Source: Buddleja alternifolia
Lineage: Eukaryota; Streptophyta; Magnoliopsida; Lamiales; Scrophulariaceae
Assembly (NCBI GenBank): GCA_019426215.1
Contig: CM033406.1
Coordinates: 7,699,146 to 7,763,145, forward strand
Reading direction: 5' to 3'
Length of the DNA stretch: 64,000 bases
Shown piece after piece: positions 27,972 through 38,450 of this stretch. Positions within the stretch are counted from its first letter, which is position 1, and each line of letters begins with the position of its first letter. The notes beneath the pieces are model-generated. The model searched no databases, was not told the DNA's origin, and was given only the letters and a program-made list of their open reading frames with translations. The translations under genes and the position numbers were made by a program.

Positions 27972-29110
27972 TCAGGAAAGGGTCAACGCAAGGATCTTAC
28001 TTCGAAGCAATCTCTGGAGTTTTCCCTTATCCGAACGGGTCTTGCAAGAAAAGAAAATTTCATATTGAGCTCCAAATATACGCTATTGGGATGGGATGGC
28101 TCCTACTAGCTCCCCCCCTAAGAACCGCACGTGCGAGTTCCCCCGCATACGGCTCAAGTGGCGGAGGCCCTTCCTTCGCGCTTGGTAAGCGCTTCGCTGT
28201 AGCCAACCTTCGACCGCGACTGCTCGTCGCTTCTGGCCGCCTTATTCCGTCACCCGAGATCCAAGTCAGCACCGGCAAAGATCTCTTGATTCCTCGCGGC
28301 GCTTGGAAGCAAGCTACCTCTTGCCTATCTCACCCCCTTTCCCTTTTTTATAATAAGGTAAGCTTCCAAAGCTCCTTCCTTTAGCTGGGTGAGCCTTCGC
28401 TTTTTGGATCATCTTCTGCCCAATGCGGTACCCCCGTTTTTTGGTTCCCATTGGGTTTAACTTGTTTACAGGTCGACCCCATGGCAGCAAGAAATGGCGA
28501 TCTTGTGCTATACTCCGGTGATCTCTTTCCTACCGAGGCACGCAAACTCCCATCGTGTCCCAGATCACATTCCGTGAATCGAAAGGGGAAGCCTACTCAC
28601 TCATCTATCAGCTCCTCTCGTAGATCGGTGCGGTTTTACGAAGCGTCTAAGCACAGTTCACTCACGTTGATCAATCAAGAGGTTTGCCGCCACTCCTTAA
28701 GGTTACCTGTTGTATCATACACTTCTTGCATTCTTTCCCACGCTTCATACCTTCTCTTTCTTCTTAAGGTAAGGTAAAGGACCAGGTATGGTGGGGTAGG
28801 AGCATCCAGTCGGCAATCTTTTTGTCTTGACCAAGAAGTCTTATGTCCTCCGAGTCGCACGACGTTTTAACCGAAAGAACTTCTTGAGCAATTCATGCGT
28901 TTCTGTTTTTATGACCAAAAATTGTTCCTTTATTTTCATTTCAAATTGTTCTCTGGACTTTTTATCAATATGAGGTGATCGTAACACAGTATATAAGACT
29001 CGTGATTCAGGCAATCCAATCTGCCTTGTGTAAGGCGGAAGCCCCCCAAAATGGTTTTCTAAAAATGGGTGATCAAAAGATTTCATTACTATGCGTATCT
29101 TGGTGGTCGT
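27972..29110 (-). CDS. rps10: rps10, mitochondrial ribosomal protein S10, two exons
   Basis: Small-subunit ribosomal protein S10 of plant mitochondria. Exon 1 runs 29110-28861 and encodes TTKIRIVMKSFDHPFLENHFGG and GLPPYTRQIGLPESRVLYTV followed by the KKSREQFE region, all typical of the family. Exon 2 runs 28084-27972 and encodes RIFGAQYEIFFSCKTRSDKG to a TGA at 27974-27972. Joining them restores a glutamine codon (C + AG) and gives about 121 residues, close to the usual length. The frame opens at an ACG (29110-29108) where the family starts; editing ACG to AUG as the start is known for rps10 in several plants, so I chose it over the in-frame ATG 20 codons upstream at 29170. FFRLKR matches FFWLKR after a CGG-to-UGG edit. 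No lesion is visible. The stop is 171 bp before the cox1 start, the usual rps10-cox1 arrangement. If the segment is nuclear, this copy cannot be expected to work. Confidence 0.93.
28085..28860 (-). other. Group II intron of rps10 (776 bp)
   Basis: The 5' boundary GTGCGAC directly follows the exon base C at 28861, matching the group II 5' consensus GTGYGAC. The 3' boundary is AT at 28086-28085, the expected AY, just before AG at 28084-28083. Both were fixed by restoring the reading frame and a KRQRIFGAQYE junction. Domain V is present 37 bp before the 3' end. No maturase frame is present inside the intron. Length agrees with rps10 introns remembered from other angiosperms. Confidence 0.9.
28122..28155 (-). 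ncRNA. Group II intron domain V hairpin
   Basis: On the minus strand GAGCCGTATGCG at the 5' side pairs with CGCACGTGCGGTTC at the 3' side around a GGGGAACT loop, forming the conserved 34-nt catalytic hairpin. The AGC-equivalent triad (GAGCCGTATG start) is intact. A purine-rich linker GGGGGGGAGC and a short domain VI follow. Confidence 0.88.
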
Positions 29111-30530
29111 TACTTTTGGTGATCTTTCTTTTTGGCTGACTCCTCTTCCTGTTCTATTGATCAGAAGCATCCAGCAGTTACCTTTTGGTTTGAGAGTTAT
29201 CCCTACACTCTCAAACCGAACCCTTTTCCTAGCTGCTGTTTACCTAAGCATTCTCTAGAGAAATCGGAAGTAGGTTTTCAACGCCCAGAAGCTAGGGGAC
29301 GGATGAAAGTCCCCTAAAAGTCCGATTGGCGAGGTCGGATGGTGATTCGCCCACCTGCCGGACCGCTTCCCCTTCAGGCGCGCTTCCATCTTGTTCTCCT
29401 GCTACTCGCACAGGACGTGGTACTGATTTCGTCAACAAAGATGCAAAACTAAAGATGACCGACCAACGACTCGACATCTCCGGCCGGGAAGAAAGAAAGA
29501 TAGCGAAGGTTATCCGAGGTCCGAGCGTACCTCTACCTCTCGATCACGGGATCCTGAACCTGAGCAATCCCGGTGCCGCTTACCAGGAAAGTGCAGGACG
29601 GTCTTCCCTTTCAAACGCGTATGTCCTTGTCGAAAAGGGTGCCGAAAAGCACAAAAGACCAACTTTTTACATACGCCCACAAAAGCTTATCATCTCGCTC
29701 ACTTCTCGTTCTGTCCAAGCTTTCGATGTCTTTTTGTAAGTAGATTTCACCAGGGTTCCAATTGAGGATCGGAAGCGTCCCGCGGAGTTTAATATTGACT
29801 TCCAAGGAATTTCTTCCAAGGATAGTATACACACAAACCCAAAGTCTTATTTGAAAGAGTGAAAACTTCAAAAAACTTATTCCCCCCCTTCTCGTAGTTT
29901 TGACTTGACTTTAGCCTACCGGTGCCCGGCCCATAATATGAGCACCTTTGGGCGGAGCTTTCTCAATCCCAGCTAACTACTAGAAGAAAGAGATAGAAGC
30001 CAGGAAGATATCGACATAGAAATTTTCCTTTATATAAGCTAATACAAAGAAAATGAGGCTAAAAGAAACTACTTGAATGAATGAATGAAATCTTTTTGAT
30101 CTAGAACAAAAGAACAAGGATTTATATGACCGGCCCTAGATCTATCGTTAGGATTGGGATCTTTTGCAAACCAGCTAGCAGCTCTAACCTGCAGTCAGAA
30201 TAGTAGTTACCCTGGAGCTAGAGGAAGAAAGAGTAGGAAAAGGGTTGGCTCGATCGGGAGCGTAAATAATAGTCGGATGAACCGAAAAGCAGGCACTCCA
30301 GAGCCGTCTTCAGAAGGATGCCAATTCCAAAAATTTCTTCAATTGAACGAAGTTAGCCGGCTTCTTCAGTCTAAAGTAAGTCCCCTACGAGCTCAGGAAA
30401 GTCATCAGTCCGGTAAGCATTTTCATCTGGGAAAGAAAGACTGTAGGACTGTAGCCAGCCATGTCGAATGGAGAAGGAGGGCAGAGAAAGGGAAGAAAAA
30501 GTAGTAAACTACCTATCCTACCATTGGAGA
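29111..30530. other. rps10 upstream region without a recognised gene
   Basis: Contains an unrecognised open frame at 29326-29739 (plus, 137 codons) and another at 30154-30504 (plus, 116 codons, Arg/Lys/Ser-rich). Neither has a known motif. The rps10 promoter should lie here on the minus strand, but I cannot point to a core motif with confidence. Confidence 0.4.
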
Positions 30531-31341
30531 TCTAGAGGAAGAAGACTCCGATCGAGGAATATCTGGACTCTATGGAAGAGTACGAACAAAAGCCGAGAAC
30601 TTCTCTTACCCTCCAAGAATACCTGCCTGATAAGGTATTAAACGGGGAGATAAATGAAGAAAGCATGAAGAAGTATCTCCCTGAATAAATAGTTGATATG
30701 CTATTTGAAGAATGGGGAAAGGAAGAAGACGAGGACACTCCCACAGCAACCTGCAGGTGTATTTCCCATACACCTGGTGAAAGTCCTAGCGATATGATCG
30801 CAGATCTAGTAGCAGCCACAACTGAATTCATTCCAGAAGAAGATGAAGGAATGAATCTCAGGAACCTGGAAATGGCAAATATTGATTAAGTCATGAATGT
30901 CGATGAGTCCTTGAACTTCGACATTCGAACTCCACCAGATGTTGAGATTCCTCAAGACATCACTGAGTTTGTAGGGACTCACCCTTTACCGGAGTACATC
31001 CCGGAAACCCCACTACTAGAAGAACCCCTTCCTGCCGGAATATACTCCGACCTACACCGGAGGAGCCTTTCGAGGGCAATTTCTTAGAAGAGACAACTTC
31101 CACGCCTTCTGCTGCTAGGCCCACTGCTGTAGATACGTCTTCCTCAAGTGTCTTCTATCCTTCAGAAGACACTCAACAGCTGGAGATTGCTCACTCATCT
31201 GCCTTTAGGGAGGCGGTTATCGACCTTTTCGCAAGCATAACAACGGCCATCGAAAGTCACGGCAGCTTGCTCGAGAAGGTAGAAAGGATCATAGATGATA
31301 TGACTCCAGTCATAATGGAAAGACGAGCTCAGAAGACCTAG
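30531..31341 (+). pseudogene. Decayed acidic protein-coding region of unknown family
   Basis: One frame stays open apart from two stops (TAA near 30,686 and 30,887) from about 30,534 to 31,045, giving a very acidic, Pro-rich product: PIEEYLDSMEEYEQKP, MLFEEWGKEEDEDTP, TTEFIPEEDEGMN, IRTPPDVEIPQDITEF. Near 31,045 the sense continues in the next frame (RPTPEEPFEGNFLEE, then a helix-like AFREAVIDLFASITTAIE and LLEKVERIIDDM) to a TAG at 31339-31341. Beyond it the translation turns basic. Consistent acidity across two stops and a frameshift suggests a former coding region rather than chance. I do not recognise the family; an organellar plasmid, viral or retroelement structural protein are possibilities I cannot tell apart. 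Confidence 0.45.
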
Positions 31342-33780
31342 CCTTTGAGTCTAATTCGAAGAAGAAGATTCAAAGACCGAGACGCTTAGAAAAGTAAAAG
31401 AAAGCACCAAGGCAAGTGCTAAGTTTCAGATCAGGAAACCTACGAGCTGACGATACGAGAGACCAAAAACCCTTCGTTCATCAACAGATTCAGAAACTGA
31501 AGAAAGGGAAGGCGGATTAGAAGGTAAGGTGCCAATGTAAAGTGGTTCTCCGAAATGTTGGAATATGCTCTATCTGCGGTACCTAACTAGCCTTTCACTA
31601 CAGCTCTTTCATCAACTACAACCCGATGTAGCGCATAATGCTTCCTCTTTCGCATATCTTCACTACTGTCAGATAGCTAGTAAGTAGTTCTAGCATTTCC
31701 AGTTGTGATAGTTGTTGTCCGAGCTCTGTGATTCAAGACAAAGAATATAGGCTAGAGTTGCTTTCCCGAGTGAAAAGGGTATAGTGGAATCTCCGAACGA
31801 ACACTACGAATCTGTATGCTCATGCTTTCCGGGAAGGTAGGCCCGGTCAGTCCTTCTCCAATTAGCATCTCGCCTGATCGTCTGTTGAGTGAATAGCAGC
31901 AAGTGCTAGTTCAACTCAGTAATCATTTGATGCGCGGGATCTTTACTGTGACGAGTAAGAAAAGAAGGTTGAGGTACTACGGATATCAGAGCTTTAGTTT
32001 AAGTGATTCAAATCAGTGAACTGTACTCGTCCAAGCCAGCGGGTAAGGTGAACCAGCCCTTCGCCTTCGACTTTCAAGCCAACCGTAGCTCTTTGAAAGA
32101 TATACAAGACCACTAGCGCAACCAATTGATTGAATTTCCATTCCAACCCATGACATTGACTTTCAACCCATGAGTCAAAGCCCCTGATTTCAAGCCGGAG
32201 TCTATCATCTTGATAATGTTCAGTACTCCGCGCGAGTTCCCTATGCTTTCTTGGTCGTTAAGTCCGAAGGTACGGGAGATAGAAGATGAATGGGGTGCGA
32301 ATCACTGGACTCCTGTCCCTACATGAAGGCGGGGATAAAGAGGATAAATAGAGCATAGAGCACGTGGCAATTGATCTTTATTCATTTTTTCTCTTTTGGA
32401 ACAGCCATCATGGGTGGAAACTTCCAATTCAATGGTGGATGCAGAAATGAGCTCTTCTATTCGAGAATCAAATACTCAGCAGCAAGGGGATTTGAACCGG
32501 AAAAAGAACTCTTCATGAAGAAAACGAATAGCGACCCGCTTCCCAATGGCCTCTCCGAAGTCTCGATCTAATGGGTACCAGCAATGGAAGACACAGGTGG
32601 GAGTTCATTGCTAGGAGAAGATTCCGCATTGTTAGATAGAGAAAGGCATGGGCTTTTCTAGTCTGAATGGTTTATGAAAGACAATAGCATGATGTGTTTA
32701 CCTGGTTTATCCATAAAGGCCGAACAAATGGAGGTTTGTTTAAGAGCCAAGTTTGAAGGATGCCCGGTCCAGCTCAAGATGGTTCCCTTTCTATCCCCTT
32801 TGAGGAGATTCTGCCCTTCTTTAGTTATGTTCTCCATTACTTCCCTTCTTGCTATTTCCGAAGAATTGGAAGACTGACTCCTAACTTTCAAGTGCCTAAC
32901 CTGCCATCTCCGCTTCCTAGAAAGAGAGAGCCAACCTGCAGCCCTTATGAGTGAATTCCTACTGTCTCTCCCTAAATAGAGTTGTGGGGGTCTCTTCCAC
33001 TCATCTCCCTGCTAAACTGGGATATTGAACAGACCATTCATGCTAGCCTCTACATTGTCTCCTCCTGGGTCAGTTTGAGCGAGTCTTTCTAGAGGACCAC
33101 TTACGGTACGAAAAAGATCCGAACTTCCTATTCTCTTGAGGGCTATCTCGGCAATCGTAAGGGTGTTCACTTCATCCAGCATGACATTGAAAGGGCAGAG
33201 GGAATTGCACTAAGAACTCCTGCTTCAATGGATGGAAGGGATGATATGAAAACTCCAACAACAGGTTCTGGCTCTAAGCTTGATCCCACTCGAAAAAAGC
33301 CCAAGACCAGGCGCAAGGGAGAACAAGCGAGTTAGCTGCTGTCGGAAAAAGCTAGCCATAGAGTCGTTCCGTCGTGAGCCGAGGAGAGGGCTGGAAGTTC
33401 ATTCTGTGGAGTGAAGCCGCTCTTTAGCCTAGGATCAAATCATGGGATTTCCCACTATGGAGTTTGATCTCTGGTTGCTGCTTTCCGTCTCTGTTCCGAT
33501 ATCTGGACTTGGACCAAGAAACCAAGAAAGAAAGGAATGGGACACCTTTTGGGATTCATCCTGATCCCTTTGGTTATTCCTTGTCATCACATCTAACTAC
33601 CGATTTCTTTTTATGAGTGCTGATATAGTCCGATCAATTGAACGGTGATTAATCCACTAGAGAAGGGAAAGACTGGTGCTACTACCGATACCAGGTATCG
33701 AGCAAGTCGAGCTTGGTAAAAGAGAAAAAGGAATGGCACTAGCTAGAGAGAAGGATCAGACTGACTACTAGAAACTCTCA
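31342..33780. other. Intergenic stretch up to the retrotransposon boundary
   Basis: No recognised gene. A Lys/Arg/Ser-rich continuation of the acidic region may run to about 31,540. The longest open frames (32371-32571, 32658-32891) are short and unremarkable. The texture remains that of the left half until about 33,780. Confidence 0.4.
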
Positions 33781-33786
33781 TACACC

Positions 33787-36595
33787 AAATCCAAATGTCC
33801 CACGGATCACGCCAAAGTAGGAATGTAGACCCGTTCCCAACGTTGTATTGGAATGCATGTTGATGGAATAGATATGCTCCAAAAGGACTCATTCTTCAAT
33901 CTGTTCTCTCTAACCCATGCAACCCAAACTGAAGAACCATTATCAACAAGGAGAGCCCATATAGGTTTCACCATAAGGGACTGATTTTGTGGAAAGAGTG
34001 GGATAATACCGAGGCCTCCCTCAAAAGTCTTCAAACAAACAGTTTCCCATCCCACCTTTGAATATCCTGTATTGGAGTTGCTATACCAAAGGAATTTGCG
34101 CATTCTTGCTTCAATATTACGGAGTATATTCTTCGAAAATATAAACATTCCAGCCCAATAAGCATGCAAGGATGATAAGACTGATTTTATCAATTGAACA
34201 CGTCCCGCATAAGACAACGACTTATTCGTCCAAGATCCGATCCTTTTATCCACATTATCAAGTAGTGGCGAACAATCAGTAAGTGTAAGTTTAGAAGTGA
34301 TAAGTGGAACACCAAGATATCTAACTGGAAGATTTCCCATTGAGAAGCCCACAACCTGTTGCAATTGTTCACTATTCGGTCTCGCCTTCTTGGACAAGAA
34401 TATGATACTCTTTTCTGTATTAGCTTTCAGCCCCGATAGCGTTCCAAATAGATCCATGCACCTTTTAAGAGTTTCGATAGAATGAGTATCTGCATTGCAA
34501 AATAAGAGGAGATCATCCACAAAACTGCGCATGATCGTTTAGTACGTTCACATTTCCAATGGTATTTGAATCCCGAATCTTCTTCAACAAATTTTATAAT
34601 AATCCCATGTAGCACCTCCATGACAAGGACGAAATGTATGGGGAAATGGGATCCCCTTGACGAAGACCTCGTTTCCGTCTAAAGTAACCTTCGGCAGCCC
34701 CATTGATATTAATAGAGAAAGATGGAGTAGTCATGCATTCCTCACCCATACAATGAAAGTCGGATGGAAATTCATAGCCTTCAAAACCTCAATTACAAAG
34801 CCCCACTCGACCGTGTCATAAGTTTTCATGAGATCTACCTTGAATGAGCACCGAGCCGAAAGATTCTTTTGATTATAACCATGCAATAGTTCTTGTGCCA
34901 ATAGAACATTATCATTGATTCTTCTCCCCGGAATAAACGCCGTCTGCGTTTTATCAACCAACTTCTCAAGGGACTCACAAAGCCGATTAGCCATAATTTT
35001 TGAAATAACCTTATAAAGAACATTACAACACGAAAATGGTCGAAAGTCTTTAGGCTTTCTTGGTACTTCAAGTTTTGGAATAAGAGAAATAATAGTGGAG
35101 TTGAGCTCTTTAACCATCTTACCTGTTTTGAAGAATTGTGGTTTTGCCTTCGTCACCTCTTCTCCAATAACATTCCACGCTCTCTTAAAGAATAGTGAGT
35201 TGTATCCATCTGGCCCCGGTGCCTTATTGTCATTAAACCCGAAAATAACATCTTTCATCTCCTTTGCTGTAACAGACCTGTCACATGTAATGCTTCTTCC
35301 GGGCGTAATTTTTTATGGATGAACAGTTCAAGGATTCCATCAGACAATTCCGGATCAATAGATTTACCAAGCAAATTCTCATAAAATGAGACAATTTCAT
35401 TGCGAACAAGCAACAAATCATCAATATCCACACCTCCAAACCCTTCAATACGATTAATGCGTGATCTAGCTCTCCGAACAGCCATCCGTATAAAGAAGAA
35501 TGATGTGCATTGGTCACCCTCTTTCAACAAGCAATTTTTGCCTTTTGCTTGAGAAATGATTGCTCATATGATACCACCTTAGTATATAAAATCCGACACA
35601 ATTTTTCAAGCTTCAAGAGAGGCTCAAAAGTGGGATTATCCACTAGCAATCTTTGCACAATCTCAAGAAACCGACTCGCCTCTTTAACATTGGCTCCAAG
35701 ATCACCTGTACGCCTTTTAATCTTCTTAAAGTGAGGTTTCAACAACTTGAGTTTGCAAATAATAGAATACATCGTCACTCCATAGATATTATGCTTCCAA
35801 ACATCTTCAACCGTTTGCATGAAATCCATAGATTCCGCTATAAAATTATCAAAACGAAACCATGGATTCTTACTACGTCTACCCATTGTACTTTAAACAC
35901 AATAGGCGAGTGATAAGACGTTTTAGGAGAAGTACAAGCGTATGCCAAATTGGGAAACCAAGAGAACCATGCTGGATTAGCTACTACCCGGTCGAGTCTC
36001 CGCCATATGGAATCAGCCCCACCTTGCTTATTACTCCAAGAAAACCAAGAACCTTCCATCGGTAAAGTTATGAGATCAGTAGCTGTATGACAGGCTTGGA
36101 ATTCATCATTCAAATCATCCTCCACATTACCTCCTAATCCCTCACTCGAGTCAATAATTGCATTAAAATCTCCCATCATGGCCCATACATATCATTCCCC
36201 CTCAATTCTGAAAAAGACAACATTTCATTCCAAAGCTCTTGTCTTTCACCAATAGTGTTCAACCCATATGCGAAAGAAACATAGATCACCATATTGTGTT
36301 CAAGAGACTTTATTCGACAGTGAATAATTTGTTCTGTACCTCCCAAAATACATACATCCACAAAATCAGAATTCCATCCAACCCAAATTCGACGACCAGA
36401 ACCATTCCCATAGTCAAAAAACCATTTCCAATTCAGATGAACATGACTACTAACATATGAAGAATTCATTTCAAGGACTCGAGTTTCAATAAAAGTGCAT
36501 CCCTGAAGATTGTATGATGATATTAGTTCACGGGCAAATTGTTGGTGGTCTTGTTTATTAAGACCACACACATTCCAGCTAGCAATAGGGATCAT
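33787..36595 (-). pseudogene. LINE A ORF2 (endonuclease and reverse transcriptase), frameshifted and truncated
   Basis: Starts at ATG 36595 with IASWNVCGLNKQDHQQ, the L1-type endonuclease opening, then ETRV, AYGLNTIGERQ, MGDFNAII, LDRVVANP and TSYHSP (SDH is expected). The reverse transcriptase begins about 35,260: NDNKAPGPDGYNSLFFKRAW, STIISLIPK, DFRPFSCCNVLYKVI, QTAFIPGRRINDN, FKVDLMKTYDTVEW, then FVDDLLLF with the catalytic Asp pair at 34512-34523. SLSYAGRVQLIKSVL and FLWYSNSN mark the thumb and later region. The sense passes through at least six frame changes (near 36,178, 35,870, 35,527, 35,256, 34,730 and 34,520). The C-terminal zinc-finger region is absent. Confidence 0.92.
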
Positions 36596-38139
36596 TTTTG
36601 TAGGGGCTGTTGCGTAGGACCCCTCCTTGATTCAAGATTGCCAATCACCTCTTAGTTTCCTCTGCTTCCAGGTTCTGTAAGAGAGCTAATGCATTACCAT
36701 CTATCATATCCTCAATCTCTGTAGATGCGTTCTGTGAAGTGGTAGCCATTCCTTGTTGTCGCTCTTTATTATTTGTAACATGGCTATCTCGATTAGTTAC
36801 CCCCACCTTCTTCGCACGCTTTTGTTCTTTCCATTGCTCTTCAACTTGAGGTTTAGGAACGTAAATCTGGACCACTTTAGGTCGCTGCACCACTTTCTTT
36901 GCTATCGGGCAATCTCCATCTGTATGTCCAAAAGATTTGCATGAAGAGCAAATAATCGGCCTCCATTCATATTCAATATTGATTTTACACGATCCATTAT
37001 ACTCACCATTAGGTGACGGCAATAACATGAATACATAATCCTTAAATTTATCCTCTCCATGGTTGATGTTAATGCATCCGGATATAGCGGTCTACCCACC
37101 GCACTTGCCACGGTACTAAGCCCTTCCGGAGTCCAAAATTCAGTTGGTAAGTTACGAAACTTAACCCTAATTGGTACCTCTTTATGATTGCGTTTTTCTA
37201 AAGTCATCCCTTCCTTCCAACGTTCGAGAAATAAAGGCTGCCCCGCATACATCCATGGACCCCCCCCCCAATAACATTCGTCACGTATTTTTTCGATTCA
37301 AACTTAAAGAAATAAAAACCATTTGACGTAGCTTTTACCTCTATAAGTCCTTTCCATACCGAATATGCATACTCCTTGATAGCCATGAAAGACAATTTCT
37401 TACCAATGAAATATCCCACAGCCGTGAACTCCCAACGTTTCATGCCTTCTTTAGCCATCTCCCACGTAGGTCGTACAAACACGTTACCATTATTTTTTTT
37501 GGGTTTGATATGTCGGAGAGTAGTTCGAGAAGATGATTAGAATGAATTCATAAAATCAGCATTTCCATTAGTATTCACCTTAACATTACCAAAGAATATG
37601 TCGTCATTAGATGGATTGAGAGAAGGGAAAGAAATCCCTTCCAAATCTGCCAAGATTCCTTCCTTTTGTGCGAGATTTGATCTCTCCTCAATCAAAGGAG
37701 TCTTCTTCTTTTCATGTATGGACGAAAATAATGTGTTATTTTCGTCAACCACCACCCTTGATGAAGAATCACCAGCCATATCACCATATTTACGCCCTCC
37801 ATTCAATTTTTCACGAATTAAAATGGGTGAGGGAACTATATCTGCAAATTTTGAATTGTTTTGTAGATCCGATAATGGAGATTGATTTGTAACCATTGCA
37901 AGAGCCGATCTTGATACATCCGGAGATGGAGTTGCTTGAAGTTCTTCCTCTTTACCTTCATAACCATCAACCCTTTTCACCAAATTTAAGAAATCAGGAA
38001 TCTTAAAACTTTGATCAAAAGACGGAACACGTCGAGTAATAGTTTCAAAATCAGGCGAGAATCGTTGTAAGGATGGAGAGTTTGCATGAATTGACGAAGA
38101 AGATGAAAACAAACAACACATAGATGATGAATTCGCCAT
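36592..38139 (-). pseudogene. LINE A ORF1 (nucleic-acid-binding protein)
   Basis: ORF1 proteins of plant L1 elements bind the element RNA. The N-terminal part (38139-37537) is Ser-rich and low in recognisable motifs. After a frame change the DUF4283-like fold follows (FVRPTWEMAKEGMKRWEF, AYSVWKGLIEVKATSNGFYFF). It breaks again at a run of ten C at 37260-37269, where EGGPWMYAGQPLFLERWKEG would be continuous without the extra base. The CCHC knuckle C-SS-C-KSFG-H-TDGD-C lies at 36909-36950. The open frame stops early at 36645; in another frame the coding sense goes on (RGPTQQPLQK) to a TGA at 36594-36592 that overlaps the ORF2 ATG. Confidence 0.88.
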
Positions 38140-38450
38140 AAACTCACTAGAAAATTCAAAAAAGTTTAGAGAGAGGAGAGAGCATTTTTTCTAGAGAGAG
38201 AAAATTCTTGTTGCTTTGGTCTCCCAAGTTGTTTCTTCTATTTGGTCATGGACAAAGGGATTGAATAATCCATTTGATGGGTTGATGTTGGACAGTACTT
38301 TAATAGATTGATTAGGCCAAATACCAACAAAAGGTCGCAATCTATTAATCTAGTTAAAGAAATCAATCACCACTACGAAGCCTTCTAACGATGACTTCAG
38401 AATTCCACGGTGGGAGTGTGGATTTTCGAAAAATGTAGTGGAAGCCAAGT

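Larger units (their letters stand above)
33787..38450 (-). mobile_element. LINE A: L1-type non-LTR retrotransposon lacking its 3' end
   Basis: Read on the minus strand it has a 5' untranslated region (about 38,450-38,140, with a CT/GA-rich start), ORF1 with a DUF4283-like domain and zinc knuckle, and ORF2 with an AP-type endonuclease and reverse transcriptase. The last recognisable residues (GNGSTFLLWRDPWDIW, about 33,830-33,787) correspond to a point in LINE B about 660 bp before its ORF2 stop. The ORF2 C-terminus and 3' UTR are therefore missing where the mitochondrial-type DNA begins. Multiple frameshifts show it is dead. It is the same family as LINE B. Confidence 0.93.

Noticed and set aside
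28060..28278. Open frame ending in the rps10 intron 3' region as a protein gene
   Set aside because: It overlaps group II domain V and the splice site; the sequence is explained by intron structure and rps10 exon 2.
32465..32490. A tRNA-like T-arm (GGATTTGAACCG, minus sense CGGTTCAAATCC)
   Set aside because: The flanking bases do not form a T stem, and no anticodon arm or acceptor stem could be built around it.
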